Part shown: piece after piece, positions 8,173 through 17,290 of the stretch | Position numbering within the stretch: position 1 is the first letter of the stretch | Layout of the letters: each line of letters begins with the position of its first letter | Assembly: GCA_000380225.1 (NCBI GenBank) | Contig: KB904821.1 | Location: forward strand, 1,927,523 to 1,986,217 | From: a filamentous cyanobacterium ESFC-1 | GTDB taxonomy: Bacteria > Cyanobacteriota > Cyanobacteriia > Cyanobacteriales > Spirulinaceae | DNA: 58,695 nucleotides | Direction: 5' to 3' | The notes under the pieces: generated by a model | The model's database searches: none | What the model was told of the DNA's origin: nothing | The model's input: only the letters and a program-made list of their open reading frames with translations | Position numbers and translations under genes: made by a program

Positions 8173-8577
8173 ATGAAAAAACGAGTTACATTAACCTTTC
8201 CCCAACGAACCATTCAAATGCCCGTAACCTATCGTTTAGCCAAAGACTTTAACGTAGCGTCTAATATTATTCGCGCTCAAGTTGCGCCGAATCAAGTGGG
8301 AAAATTAGTGGTAGAGTTGCAAGGAGATATTGACGAAATCGATGCGGCCGTGGAGTGGATGCGATCGCAACATATTCAAGTGTCCCTAGCCAGTCGCGAA
8401 ATTGTGATTGATGAGGAGACTTGTGTAGACTGTGGATTATGTACGGGGGTGTGTCCGACCACGGCTTTAACTTTAGAGCCGGAAACCTTCAAACTGCAAT
8501 TTGAGCGATCGCGCTGTGTCGTCTGTGAACAGTGTATTTCCACTTGTCCGGTGCAGGCGATCGCGACCACCTTTTAG
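8173..8577 (+). CDS. NIL domain 4Fe-4S ferredoxin
   Basis: In this 134-aa protein residues 1-76 form an NIL-type ACT-like domain (VTLTFPQRTIQMPVTYRLAK start), otherwise found at the C-terminus of methionine ABC transporter ATPases. Residues 77-134 hold two 4Fe-4S motifs, CVDCGLCTGVCP and CVVCEQCISTCP. This fusion is common in cyanobacteria; an electron-transfer or small-molecule-sensing role is inferred. It sits 18 bp before the histidine kinase gene, so the two are probably cotranscribed. A heptamer array ends a few bases before the ATG and no SD is visible. Confidence 0.9.
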   Translation: MKKRVTLTFPQRTIQMPVTYRLAKDFNVASNIIRAQVAPNQVGKLVVELQGDIDEIDAAVEWMRSQHIQVSLASREIVIDEETCVDCGLCTGVCPTTALTLEPETFKLQFERSRCVVCEQCISTCPVQAIATTF

Positions 8578-8595
8578 TCTTTCCTCGAACGATCT

Positions 8596-9951
8596 ATGCA
8601 GAACAAATCTAGTTCTGAATTGCCCATTCCCCGTGTATCCCAGGAGCGCGATCGCGACCTCGATCTCGATTCGACGTTGCTCGAACTCCCCCTATATGAA
8701 TTTACCCTAGATATCAATGTACTGAGCTCGGCTTTGGCCAATATTTTCACCCGCTATCCCCTACTACCGGGGGCAATTTTAAGCCGGGAGGGAGAGTTTG
8801 TGGGAGCTATATCCCGCAGGCAATTTCTAGAATACTTTTTGCTTCCTCACAGCTTGGAGTTATTTGTCCACGAACCCCTGTATGTGCTGTACAGCTATGC
8901 CAGACCCGATATTTTAGTTTTACCGGGGCAGATGCGGGTTTTAACGGCGGCCCAGCGCGTTTTCCAACGGGCTTCCTATCTCATTCCTGACCCGGCTATT
9001 GTCCAAACTACCCCGAATACCTACAAACTCTTGGATTTTGGTCAACTCAACTTAGCCGCTTGGCAAATACGCGGGATTGAGTCGCAAGTGCGCTATGAAC
9101 GTAGTCAAGCCCAAATGATCCAAAGTGAAAAAATGGCCAGTCTGGGACGTTTAGTAGACGGTTTGGCTCACGAAATCCTCGATCCGGTGGGCTTTGTCTG
9201 GGGCAATTTAAGCCATATTAACAACTATAGTAAGAGCCTTTTGACCTTACTCAAAAGTTACGAAGGGCTGTTTGACCAACCCCCCGAAACCATCCAAGAA
9301 TTGCAAGAAGAACTAGAGTGGGATTATCTACGGGACGATCTCCCCAAAACGGTGAACAGTATCGCAACTGGGGCTAAACGCCTGAAAGAATTAGCCCTGA
9401 GCTTACAGAATTTTTGTCACGTTGACGAAATTTATCCTAAACCTGCCGATCTTCATGCTTCTCTTGACAGTATTGTTTTATTGCTCAAAAGTCGCCTGAG
9501 CAATAAAATTCAGATTGTCAAACACTACGGCCCTTTGCCCCCGGTTACTTGTTATGTTGGCAAATTATCCCAAGTGTTTATGAATATTCTGACCAATGCC
9601 ATTAATGCTTTGTTAGAGGATGCAGTGCGCCAAGATTGGCAGGATCGCTTGCATTCTCCTAGCGCGATCGCGAATCCCCCTAAACCCACTATTGAAATTA
9701 CCACACAGGTTAAATCAATCGGCGATCGCCAGCGTTTCGTCTCGATAGAAATTGCGGACAACGGCCCGGGTTTATCCCCAGAGTTACAACGTCAACTACA
9801 AGATTCTTTTACGATCGATCTTCGCTCGAAAAAAGAAACCAGTCTGGCTTTAAGCTATCAAATTATCACAGCCAAACACGGCGGACAATTGAAGTGGCGA
9901 TCGCAACTCGGTCAAGGTACGGCGTTTGAAGTGCTTTTACCTTTGAGTTAG
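8596..9951 (+). CDS. Sensor histidine kinase with degenerate ATP-lid motif
   Basis: In this 451-aa soluble kinase residues 25-150 resemble a CBS-like or unassigned sensory region (LPGAILSREGEFVGAISRRQ). A short coiled linker leads to SEKMASLGRLVDGLAHE, where His192 is the phospho-acceptor. The N-box (VFMNILTNAINAL) and G1 (EIADNGPGLS) are good. The G2 box, usually GTGLGLS, reads ETSLALSYQII here, so its glycines are missing. There is no transmembrane segment. It may sense redox or a ligand together with the NIL-ferredoxin upstream. The TAG stop runs directly into a heptamer array. Confidence 0.85.
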   Translation: MQNKSSSELPIPRVSQERDRDLDLDSTLLELPLYEFTLDINVLSSALANIFTRYPLLPGAILSREGEFVGAISRRQFLEYFLLPHSLELFVHEPLYVLYSYARPDILVLPGQMRVLTAAQRVFQRASYLIPDPAIVQTTPNTYKLLDFGQLNLAAWQIRGIESQVRYERSQAQMIQSEKMASLGRLVDGLAHEILDPVGFVWGNLSHINNYSKSLLTLLKSYEGLFDQPPETIQELQEELEWDYLRDDLPKTVNSIATGAKRLKELALSLQNFCHVDEIYPKPADLHASLDSIVLLLKSRLSNKIQIVKHYGPLPPVTCYVGKLSQVFMNILTNAINALLEDAVRQDWQDRLHSPSAIANPPKPTIEITTQVKSIGDRQRFVSIEIADNGPGLSPELQRQLQDSFTIDLRSKKETSLALSYQIITAKHGGQLKWRSQLGQGTAFEVLLPLS

Positions 9952-10240
9952 TTGTTGGTTGTTGGTTGTTGGTTGTTGGTTATTGGTTGTTGGTTGTTGG
10001 TTATTGGTTGTTGGTTATTGGTTATTGGTTATTGGTTATTAGTTATTGGTTGTTGGTTATTGGTTATTGGTTGTTGGTTATTGGTTGTTGGTTGTTGGTT
10101 ATTGGTTGTTGGTTATTGGTTGTTTCTGGTGCGCGTTCCCTTGCGCCTTTCGGCGGCGCGGGGTCGCACCAGTTATTGGTTGTTGGTTATTGGTTGTTGG
10201 TTATTGGTTATTAGTTATTGGTTATTAGTTATTGGTTATG
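9952..10240. repeat. Right heptamer array, inverted copy of 6627-6890
   Basis: TTGTTGG/TTATTGG heptamers start right after the kinase stop codon. The 47-bp core lies at 10126-10172 in reverse orientation to the copy at 6739-6785, and identical flanking heptamer context continues on both sides. Open frames of the type LLVVGCW in all three frames are by-products of the 7-bp period. Confidence 0.9.
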
Positions 10241-10306
10241 CTTCGTACCCAAGTCTCAGCCTTGATAATTAGTAATTGGAAAATTCCCTAATTATTAATT
10301 ATTAAT

Positions 10307-10390
10307 TGTACATTGTACATTGTACATTGTACATTGTACATTGTACATTGTACATTGTACATTATTAATTGTACATTGTTAATTGTACAT
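10307..10390. repeat. TGTACAT tandem array
   Basis: About eight perfect copies of TGTACAT lie at 10307-10362, followed by ATTAATTGTACATTGTTAAT-type variants up to the end of the GGDEF gene. The unit is again exactly 7 bp and is itself nearly palindromic (TGTACA). Confidence 0.9.
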
Positions 10391-10393
10391 TGC

Positions 10394-11746
10394 TTACAAA
10401 ACCTCCCGATAAACACAATTGCGTCCGCGACGTTTAGCCTCGTAAACCGCGCGATCGGCTGCATTGATCAGTACATTGGGAGCAAGGCGTAAATGGGGAA
10501 TCATGCTGGCGACACCCAGACTGGCAGTTACGCGATCGCTCACCTTAGAAGCCGCATGAGCAATGTTTAAACCTTCAACTTGGGTATGAATGGTCTTAGC
10601 CACTTGCCAAGCCCCTTGAGAATTCGTATTCGGCAAGATCACCGCAAATTCTTCTCCCCCATAACGAGCCACTAAATCCGCCGGACGATTTACAGCTTTT
10701 TGGAGAGTTTGAGCAATCAAACGCAAACAGCGATCGCCTGCGAGGTGGCCGTAGGTGTCGTTATAGGGCTTAAAGTAATCAATATCGCAAAATACCAAAG
10801 AAATCACTTGTTTTTCCCGGCTGAGTCTTCGCCATTCTTTATCTAAGTAGGAATCGAATTGACGGCGATTCGCCACTTGGGTCAAGCCGTCGAGGGTAGC
10901 CAGACGATGTAATTCAAAGTTGGCTTTTTCCAGGTCGGCGGTGCGTTGAGCAACCCGCATTTCTAGGGTTTGGGCGTAGTCTTTGAGGCGGTCGTAGAGC
11001 AGGGCGTTGTCAATGGCGGCGGCGGCTTGGGAGGTTAAGGCGGTAAAGAGTTTGAGGTCTTGGGCGGTGTAGGGGACCGGTTGGCTATTGCAAATATTAA
11101 CCACCCCAATCGTTTGTTCTTGGATTTTGAGGGGCGCACAAATGGTGGCATACACTATAGGAGAATCGGCTTCGATGACATCGATGTTGTTGATGATTTC
11201 TGCTTGACCCGAAGCGAGAACTTTCTGAATAATGCGATCGCAAGCGTGACAACTGCGATCGCGATCGCAAGCATCGATACTCCAAAACGCAATGGTTTGG
11301 AGTTGGTCACAGTCGCGATCGCGCAAAATGACCGACATACAAGTTGTAGCAATGGGTTTGCGGGCTTCTTCGATGGTGGCTTGAGCAACCGCATCAACAC
11401 TCACGCAACTGGCCAGTTTGGTCGAAATATCATACAAAAAATTAATTTCTTCGTATTTGTCTAGGGTATCGAGGGCCAGGCTTTTTTTCTCAAGCTCGCT
11501 TTGCACCAGATAACTTAGAGTTTGGGCAATACTCTCGGCGGCGGCGGGGCCGGTCAAATAACCCACAATGCGATTGTCGGTTGCGATGGTGTACTGATGG
11601 CCCGGAGTTTCGGGGCCATTACTCCAAATCTTCCCCCCATCTGCGTCACAGATTGCGATCGCCACGTCCAGAGCCTCCACCAGGGTACGCACCACTGAGA
11701 TAAACTCTTTTTTCTTAAATAGTTTTTTGAAACTAACGTGAATCAT
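10394..11746 (-). CDS. GAF-GGDEF diguanylate cyclase
   Basis: This 450-aa cytosolic enzyme is predicted to make cyclic-di-GMP from two GTP. Residues 1-90 form a small PAS/roadblock-like N-terminal region, about 100-250 a GAF domain (ACVSVDAVAQATIEEARKP to LFTALTSQAAAAIDNALLY), then a coiled coil, and about 285-450 the GGDEF domain. GGEEF at 363-367 keeps the catalytic acid. RPAD five residues before it is the RxxD inhibitory site, so product feedback is expected. The GAF carries several Cys/His (RDRDCDQ, RSCHACDR), which could bind a cofactor; that is speculative. A response regulator gene lies 56 bp upstream and may feed into it. Confidence 0.9.
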   Translation of the reverse strand: MIHVSFKKLFKKKEFISVVRTLVEALDVAIAICDADGGKIWSNGPETPGHQYTIATDNRIVGYLTGPAAAESIAQTLSYLVQSELEKKSLALDTLDKYEEINFLYDISTKLASCVSVDAVAQATIEEARKPIATTCMSVILRDRDCDQLQTIAFWSIDACDRDRSCHACDRIIQKVLASGQAEIINNIDVIEADSPIVYATICAPLKIQEQTIGVVNICNSQPVPYTAQDLKLFTALTSQAAAAIDNALLYDRLKDYAQTLEMRVAQRTADLEKANFELHRLATLDGLTQVANRRQFDSYLDKEWRRLSREKQVISLVFCDIDYFKPYNDTYGHLAGDRCLRLIAQTLQKAVNRPADLVARYGGEEFAVILPNTNSQGAWQVAKTIHTQVEGLNIAHAASKVSDRVTASLGVASMIPHLRLAPNVLINAADRAVYEAKRRGRNCVYREVL

Positions 11747-11802
11747 CCCAGCATTTCGACACTCTTATCATCCTAATGGCAAAACCATCACTTCGGGGAT
11801 AT

Positions 11803-12186
11803 CTAATCCAATCCTAAGACTTCTTTGGACTTAGCCAGCACTTCTCGCGGTCGAAAGGGCTTGGTCATGTATAGATCGGCTCCTACGGCGATTCCACTCT
11901 GTTTATCAAATTCCTGCCCTTTCGCCGTCAGCATGATGATATAGATATTAGGATAAGCGAATTCTTGCTTAACAGCGCGACAGACTTCTAAGCCACTCAT
12001 TTTGGGCATCATCACATCGAGAAAGATTAAATCGGGTTTTTCAGCTTTGACGATTTCTAAAGCTTCGACTCCATTTTTAGCCCGAAGTAACTCCACGTTG
12101 TAATCATCTTCGAGTTTTTCGAGGGCTTGCTCCATCAAAATGAGAATATTGGGTTCATCATCTACGATCAAGACGGTTTTGTCCAT
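11803..12186 (-). CDS. Single-domain response regulator
   Basis: This 127-aa CheY-like receiver has no output domain. VLIVDDEP gives the acidic pair Asp9/Asp10, FLDVMMPK gives the phospho-acceptor Asp57, and IMLTAKG and MTKPF supply the conserved Thr and Lys. I start at the ATG of MDKTVLIVDD, which has GGAGG 5 bases upstream; an ATG four codons earlier has no better support. It lies 56 bp upstream of the GGDEF gene on the same strand, so one operon is likely. The partner kinase is not identified. Confidence 0.9.
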   Translation of the reverse strand: MDKTVLIVDDEPNILILMEQALEKLEDDYNVELLRAKNGVEALEIVKAEKPDLIFLDVMMPKMSGLEVCRAVKQEFAYPNIYIIMLTAKGQEFDKQSGIAVGADLYMTKPFRPREVLAKSKEVLGLD

Positions 12187-13050
12187 TTTTCCTCCCAAAG
12201 GCGATCGCCCTTGTTTCTATCCTAGTTTTCATCATAATCGACCTATTGCAAGGATGTGTCTGATACTGCGAACCGAGTAATGCGATCGCCCTTTAGGGAA
12301 TAAGTCCTATATATTCAAATAAACCTTGATTCTTCCCCTCTAAGCTTAGGAAAATCAGGGCTTTTTCCCAATCTTTTTAAGTTTATTATTTCATGACAAT
12401 CCAGAAGCGACCGAGATATTGTACTAATCTCAATCGCTTCTGGACGACTTAATAATGGTTAGACAGGGGGCAGCCCCGGTTGATTCAGTATGATTGAGCG
12501 CTCACAGTCAGCTTTACAAAACATTTACTTAAAAATCGCGGAAAAAATCGCAAATTCTTTGATATTTCTATCTCATCTCCCTTTAAACATTGCAGAATTA
12601 GAATAAATTACTACTACTCGGATTGCCCCGGTTTTTTCTAAGTTTTATAGCTTAAAGCCTTATGTAGCATTGGTTACAGCCTTTATTTTTTATAGAATTT
12701 CTGTCCCCAAAGCTCAACTTATATCAGCGATAGAAGCAGCCTTATGAGTCATATTTTTTAATCATTAAAAAAAAAGAAAGATTTTCTCAAAACCAACAAA
12801 AAATATCATATTTAACAAAAACGAAATTTCGCTTCTGCCATTAATTATATTGAAGCGAAATTAGTAATACACTCATAAACCTTGTTATAACAATGCAAAT
12901 TGTATCCTGCTTTACATTTTTAAAATTGCTCTTTATTTTTCTCGACTTTGATCCCTTTTAGAAAGCAGTCGAGAGCCTTTCTCTCGCTCCAAAAACTAGA
13001 TTAAGAACCAGATTAGTTTTATGCAAACATAGTTAGAGAGGTACTATGCC
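12187..13050. other. 864-bp AT-rich gap upstream of the CnfR-like gene
   Basis: This is the longest gap in the window. It is mostly AT-rich with few HIP1 sites (12212 and 12282 areas). A 38-codon frame starting at ATG 12490 (MIERSQSALQNIYLK...) has no clear SD and is not convincing. No tRNA-like cloverleaf or heptamer array is visible. It probably holds the promoters of the divergent response regulator and ferredoxin-HTH genes, and perhaps a long leader for the latter. Confidence 0.6.
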
Positions 13051-14658
13051 ATGTCTTACACCATTCCCAACAGTTGCACAAATTGCGGAATTTGCGTTCC
13101 TGAATGTCCCACAGATGCCATACAAATCGAGGATAACAATGACCATTGGGTCGAACCGGGTTTGTGCAATAGCTGTTCCGACGAAGACGACAAACCGATG
13201 TGCGTGAGCAGTTGTCCTGAGAGCTTACCCCTGCCCCTACCCGCCAAAAAAGGACGCTATAAAGCTACACCCAGGGAATTTGCCCTCCACAGTCTTTTTC
13301 CCAACGGTCACAACAATCCCGTCGCTTCTTCGATGGTGGTGTGGGAAGCTTGCAATATATTGGCCAAAGGCTCCGTCGTACCTTGGCAAAGCGACGAAAA
13401 CCAAAAACTCTATTTCCAGCGACCCGTCAAACAAGGAAAAGGCGAAATTGAGTTTTGGCTAACTGATGATGTAGACAGCGAAACGCCAGAGCTACTAAAT
13501 GCTACCCAAGCCGCGCCCATCCTAGAAGATATGGATATTCGAGCCGCTTGTATGCACCTCATTTTTGCGGCTTATGCCATGAGCGTAGAACGAGCTTGGG
13601 AACAAGAATTTGTCCTCGACAACAAACAAATTGAAATCTACTTAGGGCTAGACAAGCGCAAAGATTTAAGCAAAGCCACCAAACTCAGTCTCATCAAAGC
13701 TCTAGTACAGCAACCCTGCAAACTGCTCACAGGGATTGATTGGCCCCAACAAGGCAAAATCAAAGCCTTTTCCGTTCCCCAAGACCGCATCTGGCATTTA
13801 ATCGATATTAATAATCATTTCCAAGAAGATGCCCAAGGATACAAACACTTAGTCGGTATGACGTTCCGAATCAAAGCGGGATTGTGGGCTAAGTATTTTC
13901 TCAACAAATCCGGTTATAAAAAAGCGGTGGCGTTTTATCAATATGGCACGTTACCCAAATTTATGTTGTCCACGGTGATGACCATCTGGCATCAACACGA
14001 AGGAACCGTCCGGATGATGCTTTGGCTGTTGTTTAAAACGAAAATGGGACGGGAACAACGCATCACGGTTCCGAAGTTAATGTATGTTGCTTACGGCCGA
14101 GAAAAAGTGCAACAAGCTGCCGGAGACCCAGAACTCCGCAAACGTTTGATACGTCGCTTTGAAGGTGACTTAGAAGCATTGCATCGCTATGATATTAAAC
14201 CGATTTTTGACCCCGTAACCTACCCGACAGAAATACAACCCCTATGGTCAAGGTTGGCTGAAATCCCCGACGATGCTGACGAAGCTATGGAGTTTTGGAT
14301 TAACGATGGTTGCAATGCCCAAAGTATTACGGATTCTGCACCGCCGGGAAAATGGCATTTATTAATGAAAGCCCGCGTTCTCAAGTTTGATTTACCCGCC
14401 GCATGGGACGAACAGCTCTCCCATTGGGAGAAAAAGAAACACTCAAAAGCGCGTTCTAAAAATACGAGTCAAAATGCGATTAATTTAAGCGCCGGCCAAA
14501 TTTTAACGGCTCGTAAACAGTTGGGAATCAGTCAACGAAAGTTAGCACAACAGTTAGGGAAAAGCCAAAGTTGGATTCGCGATGTGGAAAACGGTCGTTT
14601 TTCCGCCAAAACCAATGACTGCATGAAGTTACAGAAAATTCTCAAAATTGAAAGTTGA
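13051..14658 (+). CDS. cnfR: CnfR/PatB-like ferredoxin-HTH transcription regulator
   Basis: This 535-aa protein begins with a bacterial ferredoxin fold: CTNCGICVPECP (residues 9-20) and a second Cys cluster CNSCSDEDDKPMCVSSCP. A long middle region without a recognised domain follows. The C-terminal ~60 residues form an XRE-type helix-turn-helix (LTARKQLGISQRKLAQQLGK, SQSWIRDVENGR). Ferredoxin plus HTH at this length matches PatB of heterocyst formers and CnfR of Leptolyngbya, which switches on nif genes under low oxygen, with the clusters as presumed oxygen or redox sensor. No nif gene is in the window, so the target is inferred. A hairpin terminator follows at 14693. Confidence 0.75.
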   Translation: MSYTIPNSCTNCGICVPECPTDAIQIEDNNDHWVEPGLCNSCSDEDDKPMCVSSCPESLPLPLPAKKGRYKATPREFALHSLFPNGHNNPVASSMVVWEACNILAKGSVVPWQSDENQKLYFQRPVKQGKGEIEFWLTDDVDSETPELLNATQAAPILEDMDIRAACMHLIFAAYAMSVERAWEQEFVLDNKQIEIYLGLDKRKDLSKATKLSLIKALVQQPCKLLTGIDWPQQGKIKAFSVPQDRIWHLIDINNHFQEDAQGYKHLVGMTFRIKAGLWAKYFLNKSGYKKAVAFYQYGTLPKFMLSTVMTIWHQHEGTVRMMLWLLFKTKMGREQRITVPKLMYVAYGREKVQQAAGDPELRKRLIRRFEGDLEALHRYDIKPIFDPVTYPTEIQPLWSRLAEIPDDADEAMEFWINDGCNAQSITDSAPPGKWHLLMKARVLKFDLPAAWDEQLSHWEKKKHSKARSKNTSQNAINLSAGQILTARKQLGISQRKLAQQLGKSQSWIRDVENGRFSAKTNDCMKLQKILKIES

Positions 14659-14692
14659 GGTAATGGTGCGTTAGCGCCAAGCCAGAAACAGG

Positions 14693-14726
14693 ATTCCCCC
14701 GCCAAGCAGTGCTGTGGCGGGGGAAT
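14693..14726. terminator. 12-bp perfect hairpin between convergent genes
   Basis: ATTCCCCCGCCA (14693-14704) pairs with TGGCGGGGGAAT (14715-14726) around a 10-base loop. It lies between the convergent CnfR-like and PEP-CTERM genes, so it can serve both directions. The plus strand continues TTGTCAATT, a weak T-tract. Confidence 0.7.
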
Positions 14727-14758
14727 TTGTCAATTATAACGAAGGACAAAGGACTAAT

Positions 14759-15484
14759 TTACTTTTTGCGACGACGCACAGCACCTAAAGCACCGATTCC
14801 TAACAATCCTAGGACGATAGAGGGTTCGGGGACGGCTTCGGCACCGGCGACGACAAAATCAGAGTCCCAGCTTTGACGAGAGAAGTTTTTGCCGCTATCA
14901 ACGGCAGTAACGCTAAATCCGAGGATGGCTTCTCTGTCAAAGATACCGGAGAGGGAGTATAAGCCAGCACCACCAGCAGTAGAGGGTGAAATGTTGGTAA
15001 CAGTGCCGCCCCCTGTGAGAGAACCTGTGTTGTTGCCTGTAATCGAGAAGGTTTCGGTGAGGAAACTACCATCAGCGAGTTGAGCAGTAATTTCTGCGGT
15101 TTCAAAAACTCTGTCGCTGTTGACACCGGGTTGATAGAGAAAACCTAATTCGAGGTTGTCGAGAACTTTGGCGGTTGCAAAGTCTACAGAGAGGGTTTCG
15201 TCGAAGTCAATTTCTCCCCAAGAAGGGTCATCAAAGATATCGGTTGTACCGCTTGTGGCAACGCCAATCCCCGTGTAGCCTTCAAAGGTTTTGCGGGTGA
15301 GTTGGGCGCTTCCTGCACCGTCACTGGCGCTGAGGGAGAAGAAGGGGTCGTTGTAGGAACAGTCGGCTGCGCTTCCGAGGCAGTTTCCCGCCGAGAGGCT
15401 GGCGGCTTGAGCGGGGGCGCTGAGTAAGGATGCGACACCGACGGTAAGAGCGCTAAGACTAAGAGAAAGAGTTTGCCAGTTCAT
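14759..15484 (-). CDS. PEP-CTERM sorting domain protein
   Basis: This 241-aa exported protein has a signal peptide (residues 1-27, ending SAPAQA). A Ser/Thr/Gly-rich body of unknown fold has two early Cys (GNCLGSAADCSY). The C-terminus is VPEPSIVLGLLGIGALGAVR followed by RRKK, the classic PEP-CTERM tripartite signal of PEP motif, hydrophobic helix and basic tail. Such proteins are processed by an exosortase and are often linked to extracellular polysaccharide. No exosortase gene is in this window. The function of the body is unknown. Confidence 0.9.
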   Translation of the reverse strand: MNWQTLSLSLSALTVGVASLLSAPAQAASLSAGNCLGSAADCSYNDPFFSLSASDGAGSAQLTRKTFEGYTGIGVATSGTTDIFDDPSWGEIDFDETLSVDFATAKVLDNLELGFLYQPGVNSDRVFETAEITAQLADGSFLTETFSITGNNTGSLTGGGTVTNISPSTAGGAGLYSLSGIFDREAILGFSVTAVDSGKNFSRQSWDSDFVVAGAEAVPEPSIVLGLLGIGALGAVRRRKK

Positions 15485-15937
15485 GGTTGATTTTTCCGTA
15501 ATTCTACTTGGGTTTACTTAATGTATATTAGTTTTGCGATGAGAGTTTGAATATTTTTCTATGTTTTTAGCATACGCAATATTGCGGAAACTTGAGGGGG
15601 CGATCGCGTTGTCTTTACGAAATCTTGATGTTTGAGTCAAAATCGAACATCTACCCTTTAAAGAATAAACAAAAAAGTTACCTTTGTTTACAGACTAACT
15701 TAGAAAAATGCGGCTGTCGCCCAACTATAGAGCCATTGGGCGTTATCGCAGGGTAGAAATGTTAGATGAATCAGTGTATTTATTTAAGTTGATGTACGGA
15801 TTTTGACCAACAAGGCTTGTTGGATGGGGATGATTCAACCCAACTGCGACTGAGGCCGGGTTGAGAATTAAAGGGCAATTTGGCCAAAACCCCGGCTTGA
15901 GGTTTTAAAATTAGGGCGGTTTTGTGGTTGAGAAGTT
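15485..15937. other. 453-bp gap between the PEP-CTERM and pyrD genes
   Basis: This divergent promoter region holds one HIP1 site near 15600 and an imperfect CAACCC/GGGTTG hairpin around 15837-15866 followed by a GCC-rich inverted segment. No small gene or RNA gene is recognised. Confidence 0.5.
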
Positions 15938-17056
15938 ATGGATATTTATCGCGCTGCGGTTCGCCCGTTATTATTTAATCAGTTGCAAGTCGATCCTGAA
16001 TGGGCGCATCTTCGCAGTTTGAGTGTACTACATTGGCTCGATCGACATCGCTCTCGTCCTGCGTCTCAATTGCTGTTACAGCCCCTTTCTCAAGCGTTTT
16101 GTAGACGGGATAAGCGCTTGCAGCAAGCCCTGTGGGGAGTTGATTTCCCGAATCCTTTTGGCTTGGCTGCGGGGTTTGATAAAGATGGCTTGGCTGCGGG
16201 AGTGTGGGAAAATTTGGGGTTTGGTTTTGCAGAGTTGGGGACGGTGACGCTACATCCCCAACCGGGAAATCCTCAACCCCGCTTGTTTCGTCTGGTTGAA
16301 GATGAAGCGGTGTTGAATCGCATGGGGTTTAATAACAAAGGGAGTGCAGCTTTAGCGACCCGGTTAGCGGGACAAAATTATAATATTCCCATCGGGATTA
16401 ATTTAGGCAAGTCAAAGGTTACTCCCCTCGAAGAAGCGGCTGCGGATTATGTGGGCAGTTTTCTCAAGTTGCGAGAGTTGGGGGATTACTTTGTGGTGAA
16501 TGTGAGTTCCCCCAATACTCCAGGCTTGCGATCGCTCCAGGATAAGACGCAATTGAATCTGATTCTAGAAGCCTTACAAGCCCAAAATCAAGCCCAAAAA
16601 CCGATTTTAGTCAAAATTGCCCCGGATTTGTCTTGGGACGCGATCGCGGATGTCCTCGAACTAGCGACGATTCACCAACTCTCCGGCATTATCGCGACGA
16701 ATACAACGATTCGTCGCGATGGTCTCAAAACCCAAATTATTCCCGCAACCCAACGACCTGTTACAGAAGAAGCAGGCGGTTTGAGCGGGAAACCTCTGCG
16801 CGATCGCGCCACAGCCATTATCCGCTTTATTTGGCAAGAAACGCAAGGCCAACTTCCGATTATTGGGGTGGGGGGCATTTTCACCCCCGAAGATGCTTGG
16901 CAGAAAATCACCGCAGGGGCTAGTCTGGTTCAAGTTTACACGGGTTGGATTTACGAAGGGCCGGGAATGGCTGCACGAATTTTAACGGGTTTGTCTCATC
17001 AACTCGATACTCACGGGTTGACTTCGATTTCTGAAGCAGTGGGGCTTTTCAGTTAA
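15938..17056 (+). CDS. pyrD: Quinone-dependent dihydroorotate dehydrogenase
   Basis: This 372-aa class 2 DHODH oxidises dihydroorotate to orotate in pyrimidine synthesis, with FMN and quinone, at the membrane. The N-terminal extension ([21 protein letters not shown]), [54 protein letters not shown] (Ser as the class 2 catalytic base) and [11 protein letters not shown] are all present. Length is normal. pyrF lies at 37142, so the pathway genes are scattered. The last codons and TAA fall in a short repeat (TTTTCAGTTAACAGCG) that recurs at 20713. Confidence 0.95.
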   Translation: MDIYRAAVRPLLFNQLQVDPEWAHLRSLSVLHWLDRHRSRPASQLLLQPLSQAFCRRDKRLQQALWGVDFPNPFGLAAGFDKDGLAAGVWENLGFGFAELGTVTLHPQPGNPQPRLFRLVEDEAVLNRMGFNNKGSAALATRLAGQNYNIPIGINLGKSKVTPLEEAAADYVGSFLKLRELGDYFVVNVSSPNTPGLRSLQDKTQLNLILEALQAQNQAQKPILVKIAPDLSWDAIADVLELATIHQLSGIIATNTTIRRDGLKTQIIPATQRPVTEEAGGLSGKPLRDRATAIIRFIWQETQGQLPIIGVGGIFTPEDAWQKITAGASLVQVYTGWIYEGPGMAARILTGLSHQLDTHGLTSISEAVGLFS

Positions 17057-17126
17057 CAGCGACTAAGGGGCAATCGGCAATCGGCAGTCGGGGGGGAGGT
17101 GGGATGCAAGCCCCTCCAAAGGGGGT

Positions 17127-17220
17127 CAGAAACTTTGGCCTATAGGGCAGACTCTATAAAAAAGCTAAAAGTTAGACTAGATGGGCGTTCGGTTCCTCAA
17201 AAACTAAGATCAAGTTTCTG
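17127..17220. repeat. MITE-like element with CAGAAACTT/AAGTTTCTG ends, copy 1
   Basis: Perfect 9-bp inverted ends enclose 94 bp in total. A related copy of 92 bp is at 20844-20935. The flanks GGGT before and GAGAGT(T/C)ATCAG after are also shared. An upstream block TTTTCAGTTAACAGCG(A/C)CTA precedes both copies (17046 and 20713). No coding capacity. Confidence 0.8.
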
Positions 17221-17290
17221 GAGAGTTATCAGCTTGAAAACCAGCAGATTAGCAAGAATTCAAAATAAATAGGAGTTTAGCCCTCAACTT

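Noticed and set aside
9952-10272. 106-residue LLVVGCW-type frame after the kinase
   Set aside because: Same heptamer artefact, beginning right after a stop codon.
12490-12606. 38-codon frame in the long gap
   Set aside because: No SD and no recognisable features; kept only as a remark in the gap entry.
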